Below are positions 17,629-26,595 of a DNA stretch of 64,000 nucleotides, piece by piece. The stretch comes from UBA10349 sp003485905 (GTDB taxonomy: Bacteria > Pseudomonadota > Gammaproteobacteria > Arenicellales > Arenicellaceae). Each line of letters opens with the position of its first letter. Position 1 is the first letter of the stretch. Where the stretch lies: the NCBI GenBank assembly GCA_943787185.1, contig CALSLL010000002.1:496001-560000 (forward strand), in the 5' to 3' direction. Both the position numbers and the translations under genes were made by a program. The notes under the pieces were generated by a model that was not told the DNA's origin, made no database searches, and was given only the letters and a program-made list of their open reading frames with translations.

Positions 17629-18905
17629 GCGCTCTATTTCTGCTGTTTTTATTGTTTCTATTTATGCTAATTGGTGTTCCAGTTGCCGTGTCACTGGGCC
17701 TATCAAGTATTACGACCATATTGATGTTTGGCAATCAATCGTTAACCTCGCTAGCTCAGAAGTTTTTCCACACCATGCAAGTTTATCCCTTGTTGGCAAT
17801 CCCCTTCTTTATTTTGGCCGGTACCTTTTTAACGACTGGTGGTGTAGCTAGGAGAATGATTGATTTTGCTAACGCGATTGTTGGACATTTTCGTGGTGGG
17901 CTCGCGTTGGCAGCACTTTTGGCCAGCGCTTTTTTTGCTGCAGTTTCTGGGTCTGCACCGGCGACAGTGGTCGCCGTGGGCAGTGTGATGATGGTTGGGA
18001 TGATTCGGTCGGGTTATAGCAAAGAATTTTCCGCGGGCTTAATTTGTAATGCTGGAACCCTTGGGATTTTGATTCCTCCTTCCATCGTTATGGTGGTTTA
18101 CGGCGCGATAACAGAAACGTCAATTGGCAAACTGTTTATGGCCGGAGTTGTTCCAGGCGTTTTGCTGACCGCGATGATGATGATTACTATTGGAGTGATT
18201 GCCAATAAACAAGATTTACCACGCCAACCAAGGGCAGATTTTGCAAAGGTTTGGAGTACCTTCCGTGAAGCAGGGTGGGGGCTATTACTCATTATTATTA
18301 TCATGGGCGGAATTTACGCGGGTATATTTACGCCTACTGAGGCGGCTGCAGTGGCAGCTGTTTACGCATTTTTTATCGCTGTTTACGTATATCGCGATAT
18401 AGGGCTTAAATCAGTTCCCAAAGTATTAATAGATGCATCTCGAACGACGGTCATGCTTATGTTTGTAATAGCGAATGCATTTATGTTTGCATTTGTTCTC
18501 ACCACATTGCAGATACCGCATGCGGCAACCGAGTACATAACTGGATTAGGCTTGCCGGTTTGGGCATTTTTGTTGGTATTAAACTTTTTGTTATTGGCAG
18601 CTGGGAATTTTATGGAGCCAACTTCGGTTGTGTTGATTTTGACACCTATCGTATTTCCCATTGCAATGCAGTTGGGCATAGACCCTATTCACCTTGGTGT
18701 TTTGATGGTGGTTAATATGCAAATTGGGTTGGTTACACCTCCAGTAGGGCTGAATTTGTTTGTGACCGCTGGGGTCGCAAATATGAGCCTTGAAGATACA
18801 ATAAAAGCTGCGTTGCCATGGCTCGCCGTATTGTTGTTCGCGTTGATGTTGATTACTTATATTCCCTCGATTTCACTCGCTCTACCGAATGCACTAGGGT
18901 TGTAG
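17625..18905 (+). CDS. dctM: TRAP transporter large membrane subunit DctM
   Basis: 426 residues, about 12 membrane helices. Family motifs include IPFFILAGTFLTTGGVARRMIDF, SGSAPATVVAVGSVM, GTLGILIPPSIVMVVYG and the second-half counterpart GLVTPPVGLNLFVTAGV. It carries the sodium and substrate translocation path of the TRAP system. Starts inside the end of dctQ. Confidence 0.95.
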   Translation: MSALFLLFLLFLFMLIGVPVAVSLGLSSITTILMFGNQSLTSLAQKFFHTMQVYPLLAIPFFILAGTFLTTGGVARRMIDFANAIVGHFRGGLALAALLASAFFAAVSGSAPATVVAVGSVMMVGMIRSGYSKEFSAGLICNAGTLGILIPPSIVMVVYGAITETSIGKLFMAGVVPGVLLTAMMMITIGVIANKQDLPRQPRADFAKVWSTFREAGWGLLLIIIIMGGIYAGIFTPTEAAAVAAVYAFFIAVYVYRDIGLKSVPKVLIDASRTTVMLMFVIANAFMFAFVLTTLQIPHAATEYITGLGLPVWAFLLVLNFLLLAAGNFMEPTSVVLILTPIVFPIAMQLGIDPIHLGVLMVVNMQIGLVTPPVGLNLFVTAGVANMSLEDTIKAALPWLAVLLFALMLITYIPSISLALPNALGL

Positions 18906-19004
18906 CTTGGCTTGTAAGAGCCTGAGTAGGCTTGAAACACAGTCAAGCTTTATTAAGTGCCTTAAAGAACAGTTAGTTAATTCTAAATCTGTGATTGAAG
19001 CCAA

Positions 19005-19760
19005 ATGATAATCACAGATCCTTTTTTCTATTTTCTTGCAGTGCCTGCGGTATTAATTACTGGAATGGGCAAAGGTGGCCTGGGTGGGGCTGCAGGAGCG
19101 ATTGCGGTACCGATGATGGCTTTGGCAGTTGAGCCAATTCAGGCAGCGGCAATTCTATTACCCATTATATGTCTTATGGACATTATGGCGGTTAAGACTT
19201 TCTGGAAGACAGTGGATGTCCCAAGCCTTAAGATAATAATTCCTGCTAGTTTGATTGGAGTGGCCGTTGGTTCTGTAATGTTAGGGTCTGTATCACCGGT
19301 AATGCTGAAGGCTATTGTGGGTGTGATCTCAGTTCTGTTTGCGCTTAATTATTGGCTGGTAGGGAATCGATTTGATAATTTAGCCACCAGTAAAGCCAGT
19401 GGGTGGATTTGTGGGGCGATGGCAGGGTTTACTAGCCTGCAGATTCATGCCGGTGCTCCACCCCTATCGATCTATTTAATGCCAAAACAGCTCGATAAGT
19501 ATGTACTTCTTGGGACGATGGCAATTTTTTTCGCCGTAGTAGATTATATGAAATTGATTCCCTACGGAATGTTGGGCCAGCTTGATTTGTCGAATTTATA
19601 TACATCACTATTGCTCGCACCACTTGGGCCTATTGGAGTAATACTTGGATATCGGGTATTAAAATATACCTCCCAATTAGTCATTTATCGGATAATATAT
19701 TTTTTACTGTTTGCCACTGGCTTGAAATTAGTGTGGGATAGCGCAAGAGCATGGGTATAA
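19005..19760 (+). CDS. TauE/SafE (TSUP) family membrane protein
   Basis: 251 residues and about eight hydrophobic segments. GMGKGGLGGAAGAIAVPMMAL near the N-terminus and GAMAGFTSLQIHAGAPPLSIYLMP in the middle are the duplicated signature of the TSUP/DUF81 sulfite or organosulfonate exporter family. Placed between the TRAP genes and their probable regulator, it may export a sulfur-containing or acidic by-product of the imported substrate; that is inference from context only. About 100 bases after dctM, 20 bases before the regulator gene. Confidence 0.9.
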   Translation: MIITDPFFYFLAVPAVLITGMGKGGLGGAAGAIAVPMMALAVEPIQAAAILLPIICLMDIMAVKTFWKTVDVPSLKIIIPASLIGVAVGSVMLGSVSPVMLKAIVGVISVLFALNYWLVGNRFDNLATSKASGWICGAMAGFTSLQIHAGAPPLSIYLMPKQLDKYVLLGTMAIFFAVVDYMKLIPYGMLGQLDLSNLYTSLLLAPLGPIGVILGYRVLKYTSQLVIYRIIYFLLFATGLKLVWDSARAWV

Positions 19761-19779
19761 GCGAAAGAGTAATATTAAA

Positions 19780-20802
19780 TTGGCGAATCGCAAGATAACT
19801 ATACGGGACGTCGCTGCGTTGGTGGGTGTTCATCACTCTACCGTATCGCGTGCCCTGAATCCGAAGACTAAGGACCGAATCTCTCCGGAGATGGTCCGCA
19901 AGGTTGATAAAGCGGCTGAAAAGTTAGGTTATTTTCCGAATATTGCAGCTGCGACCCTGAAACAAAATCGTTCGTTCGCATTGGGGGTATTGATTCCGGA
20001 TCTAATGAATCCTGTATTCCCACCGATTATTCGTGGAATTCAAGATACTGCTGAAGCGAAGGGTTATACCGTCTTTACAGCGAATACAGATGACGACGAA
20101 AAAAAAGAGCAAGATGCTCTGAATATTATGTCTGGGCGATCCATCGATGGTTTGATTATTGCCACTGCATGGCGCAATGATGCAATAGTCGATAAGTGTA
20201 TTGAGCGCGAGTTGCCGTTTGTTTTGGTTAATCGGACTGTGGATCGAGAGGGCGTTAATGCCGTTATCGTGGATGAGGGATTTGGCATACGGGCAACGTT
20301 GGATCACCTGATAAGTTTGGGCCACAAAAGAATTGCGCATATAGCTGGGCCGCAACATTCATCTACCGGTTATGAACGCGCAAAGGCATTTGAAGATTAT
20401 TTAACCTTAAAAAATATGGAATCCGGCTTGGTTGAGCACATGGAAAAGTTTACCGTGGAAGAGGGCCATCGTGCGATTAAAAGGTTGCTTGCAAGAGATA
20501 ACCAGTTTACTGCAGTGGTGGCGGCAAGTGACTTGACCGCTCTAGGTTGCATCGACGCTATGCAAGAGTTAGGTTTATTGTGCCCGGAGAATATTTCGGT
20601 AATCGGCAACAACGATATAATATTTCTTGCCCGCATGAATCCAGCGCTTACTACAGTCTCAATTCCAAAGTATGACATGGGGGCTCAGGCAGCCAGAATA
20701 TTATTGGGTTTGGTCAACGGCGAGCCGCGTGACCCCGTGATACTAAGAATGCAACCACGCTTAATGATACGAAATTCGACTTCGCGAGCAGGCGCATTTT
20801 GA
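19780..20802 (+). CDS. LacI-family transcriptional regulator
   Basis: 340 residues from a TTG start with GAAAGAG upstream. The helix-turn-helix and hinge are clear: KITIRDVAALVGVHHSTVSRALN (residues about 5-27) and LGYFPNIAAATLKQNRSF (about 48-65). The periplasmic-binding-protein-like effector domain follows (LGVLIPDLMNPVFPPIIRGI, VIGNNDI, TTVSIPKYDMG). It is the last gene of the M24-ALDH-TRAP-TauE run and sits between two groups of PurR-like operators, so it most likely represses both operons until an effector derived from the transported compound binds. Effector unknown. Confidence 0.94.
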   Translation: MANRKITIRDVAALVGVHHSTVSRALNPKTKDRISPEMVRKVDKAAEKLGYFPNIAAATLKQNRSFALGVLIPDLMNPVFPPIIRGIQDTAEAKGYTVFTANTDDDEKKEQDALNIMSGRSIDGLIIATAWRNDAIVDKCIERELPFVLVNRTVDREGVNAVIVDEGFGIRATLDHLISLGHKRIAHIAGPQHSSTGYERAKAFEDYLTLKNMESGLVEHMEKFTVEEGHRAIKRLLARDNQFTAVVAASDLTALGCIDAMQELGLLCPENISVIGNNDIIFLARMNPALTTVSIPKYDMGAQAARILLGLVNGEPRDPVILRMQPRLMIRNSTSRAGAF

Positions 20803-20839
20803 ACGGTGTTATGTGGCTTTAGTTTATTGATTTGAAGCC

Positions 20840-20857
20840 TGTGCACACGTTTGCGTT
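20840..20857. promoter_or_regulatory. Candidate LacI-family operator C
   Basis: The core GCACACGTTTGC at 20843-20854 equals that of site B, in the flanks TGT...GTT. It is 38 bases past the lacI stop and about 200 bases upstream of the propeller gene at 21056, so it can govern that operon. Confidence 0.6.
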
Positions 20858-21005
20858 TACTGAAGCATATGGATAGTATTCATCGGCGTCTTTCTAGAGG
20901 TTTTTGGGTCTCCGTTCGGCGCAGACACTACGATTTGTGGTTACTAAAAGTTTCATTTGTTAAGTGTTTGTTTACTATTATCCAAATTATTAACAAACCA
21001 ATTAC

Positions 21006-21028
21006 TACTAATTTACTGCTAATTAGTA
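21006..21028. repeat. Inverted repeat in leader of propeller operon
   Basis: TACTAATT (21006-21013) and AATTAGTA (21021-21028) are perfect 8-base arms with a 7-base loop, ending 28 bases before the start codon and just ahead of the AGGGG ribosome site. It could be an operator or an mRNA hairpin. AT-rich, so chance is possible. Confidence 0.35.
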
Positions 21029-21055
21029 AAAGTTCAATTACACAGGGGTAAATAG

Positions 21056-22462
21056 ATGTTATCAATGTTCAAATCCGCTTCACACATTGCTGGAGTTGCG
21101 GTTGTTTTGACTGCCATCACTTTTGCGGGCTTTGCCCCAACAGTTGATGCACAAGCACCGAGAGAGGCTAGCGCGAAAGAAAAGGCTGCATGGGCAACTG
21201 AATGGTCTAGGCGGGTTGGGGTGGAGCTTGAGTACAGCTTTGATTCAAGTGGTGACGTAGCGTGGGATTCTGCTGAACATCCGCTTGTGTTTATGACAAC
21301 CGAAGGTCCTGGTTATGGAGGTATGCTCGGTGGCGTAACGCTACCCGGATTTGCAATTTTTGATGCAGACACTCGCAAGCCGGTGTTGAGTAAAGATTAC
21401 GACGTATTGGCATGGGGTTGGGAAAACGTATTTGAACCGCATGGTTTGGGCGTATCACCGGACGGGAAGTGGATATATCTTCCGACTGGCGTGGGTTCTT
21501 TTATGACTATGAATGAAGATGGTGTTGGACGCTACCTGATTATCAATGCTGAAACACTGAAGATTGATAAGGTAATTAAAATTACTGGTCAGGCGCATCA
21601 TGCCAAGTCATATAGCACCGAAGCTGGCGAGCAACGCGTTATATTATATGGTTGGTCACAGCCATTGTTCGTACTAGACCCTGATGACGATAACCGTGTG
21701 GTTGGCAGCGTTACACAGCAAGACCAAGGTGTTGAGGCCTACTCGTACTGGCCGAGTCCCGACGGTAAGAGTATTTACGGTATGGGCCGCTATCGGGATT
21801 TCGAAATGCGTAAGCATCTTTTAGACAATCCGATTTGGCGTATAGATACCGAAACGTGGGCCGTAAAAAAATGGATACACGTACCCGATAGCGCACCGGT
21901 ATGGATGTCGTTCACCTCTGACGGTGAAACTGCGTTTATTAGTGGTTCCCGAAATAGCATTGTGATGGAATATGACGTGAACGAGGAAAAGATTGTTCAT
22001 GAGCAAAGGGCTGGGGTTGATGGTCCTTATGGTGCGCATTTTGGTTGGGATGATCGGTTTATCTACACCATAGGCAAGGGTGAGGAATCACATAATCGTG
22101 GAAAAATGCTGGGTATGGTTGATAAAACGACTATGGCAGTTCCTGGTTCTCGAGCGATGGATCAGTTTTATACGGGGTGTATACGTGGGGACCACGGCAC
22201 TTTGCATCCCGACCCAGAAGCCAATGAAATGTGGATTAGCTGCAACGCTAGCTTTGAGGTGGTGATTTTTGATTTGGATTTGCGAGAGGTAACCGATCGA
22301 CTTCCGCTGCCTCGTGGTGGGAGTACGCATTCTGGAGCCTTCGTAAGTTACCCGAACGGTTGGGACGGTCCCGGAGAAAACGTATCAGATATGGCAGGCT
22401 TACACGGCAGTGCTTTGGAAGCCAAGCGGCAGATTGTCGCAGGCGAGTATCAACCGAAATGA
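21056..22462 (+). CDS. Secreted His-rich beta-propeller protein (nitrous-oxide-reductase-like propeller)
   Basis: 468 residues. A signal peptide ends near DAQAPR (residue 34). The rest shows blade-like repeats about 50 residues apart (SPDGKWIYLPTG, SPDGKSIYGMGR, TSDGETAFISGS). Histidines recur at the same blade phase: H129 (EPHGLG), H181-H182 (QAHHAK), H328 (YGAHFGWD), H380/H384 (GDHGTLHPD) and H425 (STHSGAF). That spacing and the PHG-x-x-x-SPDGK and GAHF-x-x-D forms recall nitrous oxide reductase propellers, where histidines around the axis bind copper. Metal binding here is inference. The next gene encodes a cytochrome c-cupredoxin protein. Periplasmic; AGGGG ribosome site. Confidence 0.7.
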   Translation: MLSMFKSASHIAGVAVVLTAITFAGFAPTVDAQAPREASAKEKAAWATEWSRRVGVELEYSFDSSGDVAWDSAEHPLVFMTTEGPGYGGMLGGVTLPGFAIFDADTRKPVLSKDYDVLAWGWENVFEPHGLGVSPDGKWIYLPTGVGSFMTMNEDGVGRYLIINAETLKIDKVIKITGQAHHAKSYSTEAGEQRVILYGWSQPLFVLDPDDDNRVVGSVTQQDQGVEAYSYWPSPDGKSIYGMGRYRDFEMRKHLLDNPIWRIDTETWAVKKWIHVPDSAPVWMSFTSDGETAFISGSRNSIVMEYDVNEEKIVHEQRAGVDGPYGAHFGWDDRFIYTIGKGEESHNRGKMLGMVDKTTMAVPGSRAMDQFYTGCIRGDHGTLHPDPEANEMWISCNASFEVVIFDLDLREVTDRLPLPRGGSTHSGAFVSYPNGWDGPGENVSDMAGLHGSALEAKRQIVAGEYQPK

Positions 22463-22485
22463 TTAGAAATTTAGCGGATATTAAA

Positions 22486-23178
22486 ATGACCCAATTTATA
22501 AATTTGAATTTAACAAAACGACTTATCGCCTTTTGTGCGCTTTTGATAACCGCGCACGTGGCTAGCGCACAAGATGCTGCGTTAGACACTGAGCTGCTCG
22601 CCCAAGGCGAAGAGGTATACAACACAATAGCCGGCATTGGCTGCAAGGGCTGTCATGGTGAATATGCCGAAGGTGATCTAGGGGTAGGCCCATTTACCCG
22701 TGGCGCTAATGAGGGCATGGTAAGTGCTGCCGTAAATGGCATCGGCGAAATGATTGTGGTTAAAAATGTTATTACTGATGAGCAAATCACATCGGTCTCG
22801 GCTTATTTAAACTATTTGGGCACGGCTCAGGTAGCTAGATCGTTAGTAAAACGCGGACGATTCTTACCTGAAGTTTTCAGCGCTCGTCCTGGTACAAGGT
22901 TACAGCTGATATTGCAAAATGGTGGCTTTGAAGCACACACATTTAAAAGTGACAATATGGGCATCGAGGATATTGAAATCGATGCTCGAACCAGTGGTAA
23001 TTTAATCTGGGAAGCCCCAGAGCAAGAAGGGACATATAGCCTGTATTGCACAGATTGCAAACTGGTCGACCAGTATTTTACAATTAATATTAATGCATCA
23101 GCCCCAGAGTTTCGTAAAGTTGCTCCGGGCATAGCGAGTAAGGGTACGCAAGCGGGTCTTTACTTGTACGAAGAGTAG
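22486..23178 (+). CDS. Periplasmic cytochrome c fused to a cupredoxin-like domain
   Basis: 230 residues from the ATG at 22486 (AGCGGA upstream, signal peptide ending HVASA); an ATG at 22459 overlapping the previous stop as ATGA is an alternative. Domain 1 (about 35-115) is a class I cytochrome c with heme site C53-K-G-C56-H57. Domain 2 (about 125-202) has cupredoxin strands: LILQNGGFEAHTF (H151) and GTYSLYCTDCKLVDQYFTI (C188, C191). Compared with a CuA or blue-copper loop, the second His and the Met ligand are missing, so copper binding may be lost or changed. Probably an electron partner of the preceding propeller protein. Confidence 0.78.
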   Translation: MTQFINLNLTKRLIAFCALLITAHVASAQDAALDTELLAQGEEVYNTIAGIGCKGCHGEYAEGDLGVGPFTRGANEGMVSAAVNGIGEMIVVKNVITDEQITSVSAYLNYLGTAQVARSLVKRGRFLPEVFSARPGTRLQLILQNGGFEAHTFKSDNMGIEDIEIDARTSGNLIWEAPEQEGTYSLYCTDCKLVDQYFTININASAPEFRKVAPGIASKGTQAGLYLYEE

Positions 23179-23306
23179 TTGGTCAATTGACTAGCTGGTC
23201 AATAAATGATCGCCCTGCCACTGCCGCGATTGCATCAGTATTCGTAGCAGGCAGCGATTAACCCCCAGAATTACCATTCCGAACTTTAGATAATAGGAGA
23301 GTAAAT

Positions 23307-24326
23307 ATGAATCGTCGCAACTTTATGTCTCAGATGGCATTGGCATCTTCCGCTGCACTTGCACCTCAATGGGCATTCGCGCAGGCGCATCCTCGGGTTA
23401 TAGATATTCACGCGCATTGCGTCTTTCCTGGGGTAGCTGAAATAATCAAAGATACGCCTTTAAAGGATACCGGCTTTGCAGGCTGGCAAACGTTAAGCCC
23501 AGAGCGTATTGAGTTGATGGATGGTCGGGCGATTGATATGCAGGTTTTAAGTGTAAATCGCTATTGGTGGAACGGCTTAGAAGCAGATATAGCCGATAAA
23601 GTTGTTCGTTATCATGATGAACAATTAGCCGCATGGTGCGATCAACACCCGGATCGATTTACCGCACTAAGTAGTGTTTCTCTGGAATATCCTGAACTAG
23701 CGGCGGCTCAGCTTGAGTATGCCGTGAATGAGCTTGGACTTCGCGGCGCGAGCATTGGTGGTCATGCCAATGGTGAAGCTGTTTCCGGCGCAAGGTTTGA
23801 TCCTTTCTGGGCGAAGGCTGCAGAGTTGGACGTGCCGGTATTTATGCATCCTAATAATTCAGATCAGTGGGTTGACCCTGAAATATTTTCCGGTGCGGGT
23901 AGTCTTCCAAATATTATTGGTAACCCGCTAGAAACGGCGATATTTCTAAGTAAATTGATTTACGAAGGTGTGTTTGACCGATTCCCCGAATTAAAAGTTG
24001 TAGGTTCGCATGGTGGCGGTTATTTGCCTTCTTATTTGAGCCGCTTTGAGGTCGCTTGTGAATTACGTAACGATGCGGCATGCATAAACAAGAAAAGCCC
24101 TAGCGAGTATTTGAAGAGTCAGATATTCGTTGATTCAATGGTATTCTCTGATGAAGGCTTACGTCATTTAGTAGCAGAAGTGGGCGCAGATCAAATTGTA
24201 TTTGGTTCTGATGTGCCGTTTACTTGGCCTGATACTGTACCAATTATTGAAGCATCTGATGCTTTGAATGCACATGAAAAAGAAGCGGTTCTTGGTGGAA
24301 ATCTAGCGCGCTTACTGAAACTATAA
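23307..24326 (+). CDS. Tat-exported metal-dependent amidohydrolase (amidohydrolase_2/ACMSD-like)
   Basis: 339 residues. The N-terminus MNRRNFMSQMALASSAAL resembles a twin-arginine signal, with cleavage near residue 26. The TIM-barrel metal motifs are HxH (H35, H37 in DIHAHC), FMHPNN, VVGSHGGGYLPS and FGSDVPFTWP, as in aminocarboxymuconate-semialdehyde decarboxylase relatives that hydrolyse or decarboxylate small ring compounds. Substrate unknown. Third gene of the run that begins with the propeller protein, GGAG-type site before the ATG, terminator about 160 bases downstream. Confidence 0.88.
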   Translation: MNRRNFMSQMALASSAALAPQWAFAQAHPRVIDIHAHCVFPGVAEIIKDTPLKDTGFAGWQTLSPERIELMDGRAIDMQVLSVNRYWWNGLEADIADKVVRYHDEQLAAWCDQHPDRFTALSSVSLEYPELAAAQLEYAVNELGLRGASIGGHANGEAVSGARFDPFWAKAAELDVPVFMHPNNSDQWVDPEIFSGAGSLPNIIGNPLETAIFLSKLIYEGVFDRFPELKVVGSHGGGYLPSYLSRFEVACELRNDAACINKKSPSEYLKSQIFVDSMVFSDEGLRHLVAEVGADQIVFGSDVPFTWPDTVPIIEASDALNAHEKEAVLGGNLARLLKL

Positions 24327-24650
24327 AAAGTGATAAGTGATCATCTATATCGCGATTGCTTTAGGGCTAGCATATAATGTCGATAATTAGTTAATTTATT
24401 CTATTTATTCGAGATTAATTTTAATAGTTGGTTCGGCAAACCTGGTTAGCTTGATACGGTTTTGCTCGATCGGGCTGAGATCACAATGGGTCGTACTCGT
24501 GGGATGAATCCACAGAGTACGGCCTTTTGTTTTCCTGTCGCGACCGCTACAGATAATTAGTGGCAACTTGCTTGTATCAGTGATGAACTGATCAATCACC
24601 TAGGATTAAATCCCTAAACCAATCCCCTAAAACCTAAGAGAAAAATATAG
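24327..24650. other. Intergenic region with strong terminator
   Basis: 324 bases. Apart from the terminator at 24489-24533, I see no gene; a 64-codon minus-strand frame here overlaps the terminator and has no ribosome site or recognisable features. Confidence 0.5.
24489..24533 (+). terminator. Rho-independent terminator
   Basis: GGTCGTACTC (24489-24498) pairs with GAGTACGGCC (24515-24524), extended inward by GTGG/CCAC around one bulged A, then TTTTGTTTT. This is a long G+C-containing stem with a T-run on the plus strand, so it likely ends the propeller-cytochrome-amidohydrolase transcript. Confidence 0.8.
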
Positions 24651-25613
24651 ATGCTTTTTAATAGTAGATTGATAGTTTTAGCCTCGCTAATTTTCGTGAG
24701 CGTATCGGCTCAGGTTATTGCTCAAGAAGAATTTCGCGTCACCTTATTAGGGACTGGAGACCCGATTCCACGGATAGATCGATTCGGTCCAGCAACTTTA
24801 GTGGAGGTCGCAGGGCAGGAGCTATTATTTGATGTCGGCCGGGGAGTTACACAACGTTTGGTCCAGCTTGATATTGCTCTTAGTGCTTTGGATGCGGTGT
24901 TTCTGACCCATTTCCACTCTGATCATATAACCGGAATTCCTGATTTATGGATGACAGGTTGGATACCGCCGCCATTTGGCCGCCGAAGCGTACCGTTTGA
25001 GGTGTGGGGCCCAACGGGTACAGAAGCTATGCTGAAAAACATGGAGCAGGCATTTATTCTGAATACGAATATTAGAATTCCAGATGAATTGCTTCCTCCT
25101 GAGGGTATTAAAACTATCGCGCATGAGTTTAGTGAAGACGGTGTTGTATATGAGAAAGATGGAGTGCAAGTTACCGCTTTTGCAGTAGACCATGGTGAGC
25201 TAATAAAGCCATCGTACGGCTATCGTATCGACTACAAAGGGCGGGCGGTTGTAATATCTGGTGATACTAAATTTGATAAGAATTTGATTGAAGCGGCGAA
25301 GGGTGCTGATCTTGTGATCCACGAAGTGGCACTGGCCACTGATGAATTACTTGCGTCTTCAGAACAGTTTCGAAGAATCGTAGGTCATCACACTACGCCT
25401 GAGGAAGCGGGCACAGTTTTTGCAGAAATAAACCCCAAATTAGCGGTTTATACTCATTTAGTTATGTTGAGCAGTGCAACAATTCCGGAAGCACCTCTTG
25501 ATAGTTTGATTACCCGGACAAGAACGAATTATCAGGGGCCTCTAGTGATTGGTGAAGACCTGATGACCTTCATAGTAGACGATAAGGTGAGTATCTATAA
25601 GTCGGGGCGCTAG
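24651..25613 (+). CDS. Secreted metallo-beta-lactamase-fold hydrolase (RNase Z/arylsulfatase AtsA-like)
   Basis: 320 residues. A signal peptide ends near VIAQEE (residue 25). The binuclear zinc motif is H87-x-H89-x-D91-H92 in LTHFHSDHITG; later ligands are seen in VDHGELIKPSYGYRI, VISGDTKFD and THLVML. The layout matches the AtsA/ElaC branch of the metallo-beta-lactamase fold, with hydrolysis of phosphate, sulfate or ester bonds in the periplasm. True substrate unknown. Single gene between a terminator and the methyltransferase 60 bases on. Confidence 0.88.
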   Translation: MLFNSRLIVLASLIFVSVSAQVIAQEEFRVTLLGTGDPIPRIDRFGPATLVEVAGQELLFDVGRGVTQRLVQLDIALSALDAVFLTHFHSDHITGIPDLWMTGWIPPPFGRRSVPFEVWGPTGTEAMLKNMEQAFILNTNIRIPDELLPPEGIKTIAHEFSEDGVVYEKDGVQVTAFAVDHGELIKPSYGYRIDYKGRAVVISGDTKFDKNLIEAAKGADLVIHEVALATDELLASSEQFRRIVGHHTTPEEAGTVFAEINPKLAVYTHLVMLSSATIPEAPLDSLITRTRTNYQGPLVIGEDLMTFIVDDKVSIYKSGR

Positions 25614-25676
25614 TTTGAGCATACGGATGAATAGAGCTACATGGTTAATTGATTTCTAATTCGCGAGAAACTAGTG

Positions 25677-26519
25677 ATGGGTGATACTCAAAAAGTGGCT
25701 TCAAAAGAAGCTTGGCTAGACACTGGAATACTTATCGGCAAGTATTTTTTTAATACCGAGTATTTGCACTATGGGTATTGGGAAGACGGCATGGAGGTTA
25801 AGGTCGATAATATCTCTGCCGCGCAGGAAAAATACGCAGATTTAATCGCATCTCATATTCCTGAAGGTACAAAATCAATATTGGATGTAGGTTGCGGCGT
25901 AGGAAAGCTGGCTGAAAAACTGATCGGTGTCGGGTATCAGGTGGATTGCGTTTCTCCCAGTCCTCATTTGAGTAATCATGCGCGCAGCTTGTTAGGTGAG
26001 CGCAGTCAGATTTTCGAATGTTATTTTGAAGATATTGATACAACAAAGACTTATGATTTAATTCTATTTAGTGAAAGCTTTCAGTACATAAGAATGGATC
26101 GATCGTTTGAAAATGCAATCAGACTTTTAAATCCTCGTGGTCACATTTTGATTTGTGATTATTTTACTAAACAGACCGAGGGCAAAAGTCCGATCGGTGG
26201 TGGACACGGGCTAAACGAATTTTATCAAACAATTAAGAATTATCCGATTGAGATTGGAGAAGATATAGACATCACCAAGGAAACAGCGCCGACATTGGAT
26301 ATATGGGATGAGTTTTTAAATCAGATTGTCGCTCCGATTTGGGGGATATGGGGTGATTACTTTAAATCGAACTATCCTAGAATTTCTCGGGTGTTTGCCT
26401 GGAAATTTAAAAAGAAACTCGACAAAAAACGTGAAAAATATCTTGGTAAGAAATATAACGGGCAAAGTTTCGCTTTATTCAAGTCTTATCGATTGCTCAC
26501 CTTAAGCGTTAAAGACTAG
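25677..26519 (+). CDS. SAM-dependent methyltransferase, class I
   Basis: About 280 residues from the ATG at 25677 (a GTG at 25674 is adjacent). The SAM site is ILDVGCGVGKLAEKL (about residues 69-83), followed by acidic VDCVSPSP and DLILFSESFQYI. The N-terminal part (YFFNTEYLHYGYW) and the Lys-rich tail (KFKKKLDKKREKY) are characteristic of small-molecule methyltransferases similar to those modifying lipids or fatty acids, but I cannot name the acceptor. Cytosolic. Lys- and Ile-rich, and lower in GC than its neighbours, which might indicate a different origin. Confidence 0.85.
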   Translation: MGDTQKVASKEAWLDTGILIGKYFFNTEYLHYGYWEDGMEVKVDNISAAQEKYADLIASHIPEGTKSILDVGCGVGKLAEKLIGVGYQVDCVSPSPHLSNHARSLLGERSQIFECYFEDIDTTKTYDLILFSESFQYIRMDRSFENAIRLLNPRGHILICDYFTKQTEGKSPIGGGHGLNEFYQTIKNYPIEIGEDIDITKETAPTLDIWDEFLNQIVAPIWGIWGDYFKSNYPRISRVFAWKFKKKLDKKREKYLGKKYNGQSFALFKSYRLLTLSVKD

Positions 26520-26531
26520 GTTGTGAGTATC

Positions 26532-26568
26532 AAAAAAGGGCTCACTTTTTTGCATCGCAAGTGAGCCC
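26532..26568 (-). terminator. Rho-independent terminator of the YceI gene
   Basis: GGGCTCACTT (26538-26547) pairs perfectly with AAGTGAGCCC (26559-26568). On the minus strand the stem is followed by TTTTTT (complement of 26532-26537), so it ends the leftward YceI transcript. It lies between two convergent genes and may also slow transcription from the left. Confidence 0.82.
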
Positions 26569-26595
26569 AGAGTCCTAGTACTTTACTAGTGGTCG

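Noticed and set aside
19780..20802. Calling the LacI protein PurR because of the operator similarity
   Set aside because: The sites resemble PurR boxes, but the genes flanking it are catabolic and transport genes, not purine synthesis, and many LacI members share the central CpG.
24405..24599. 64-codon minus-strand frame
   Set aside because: It overlaps a strong terminator, lacks a ribosome site and has no recognisable features.
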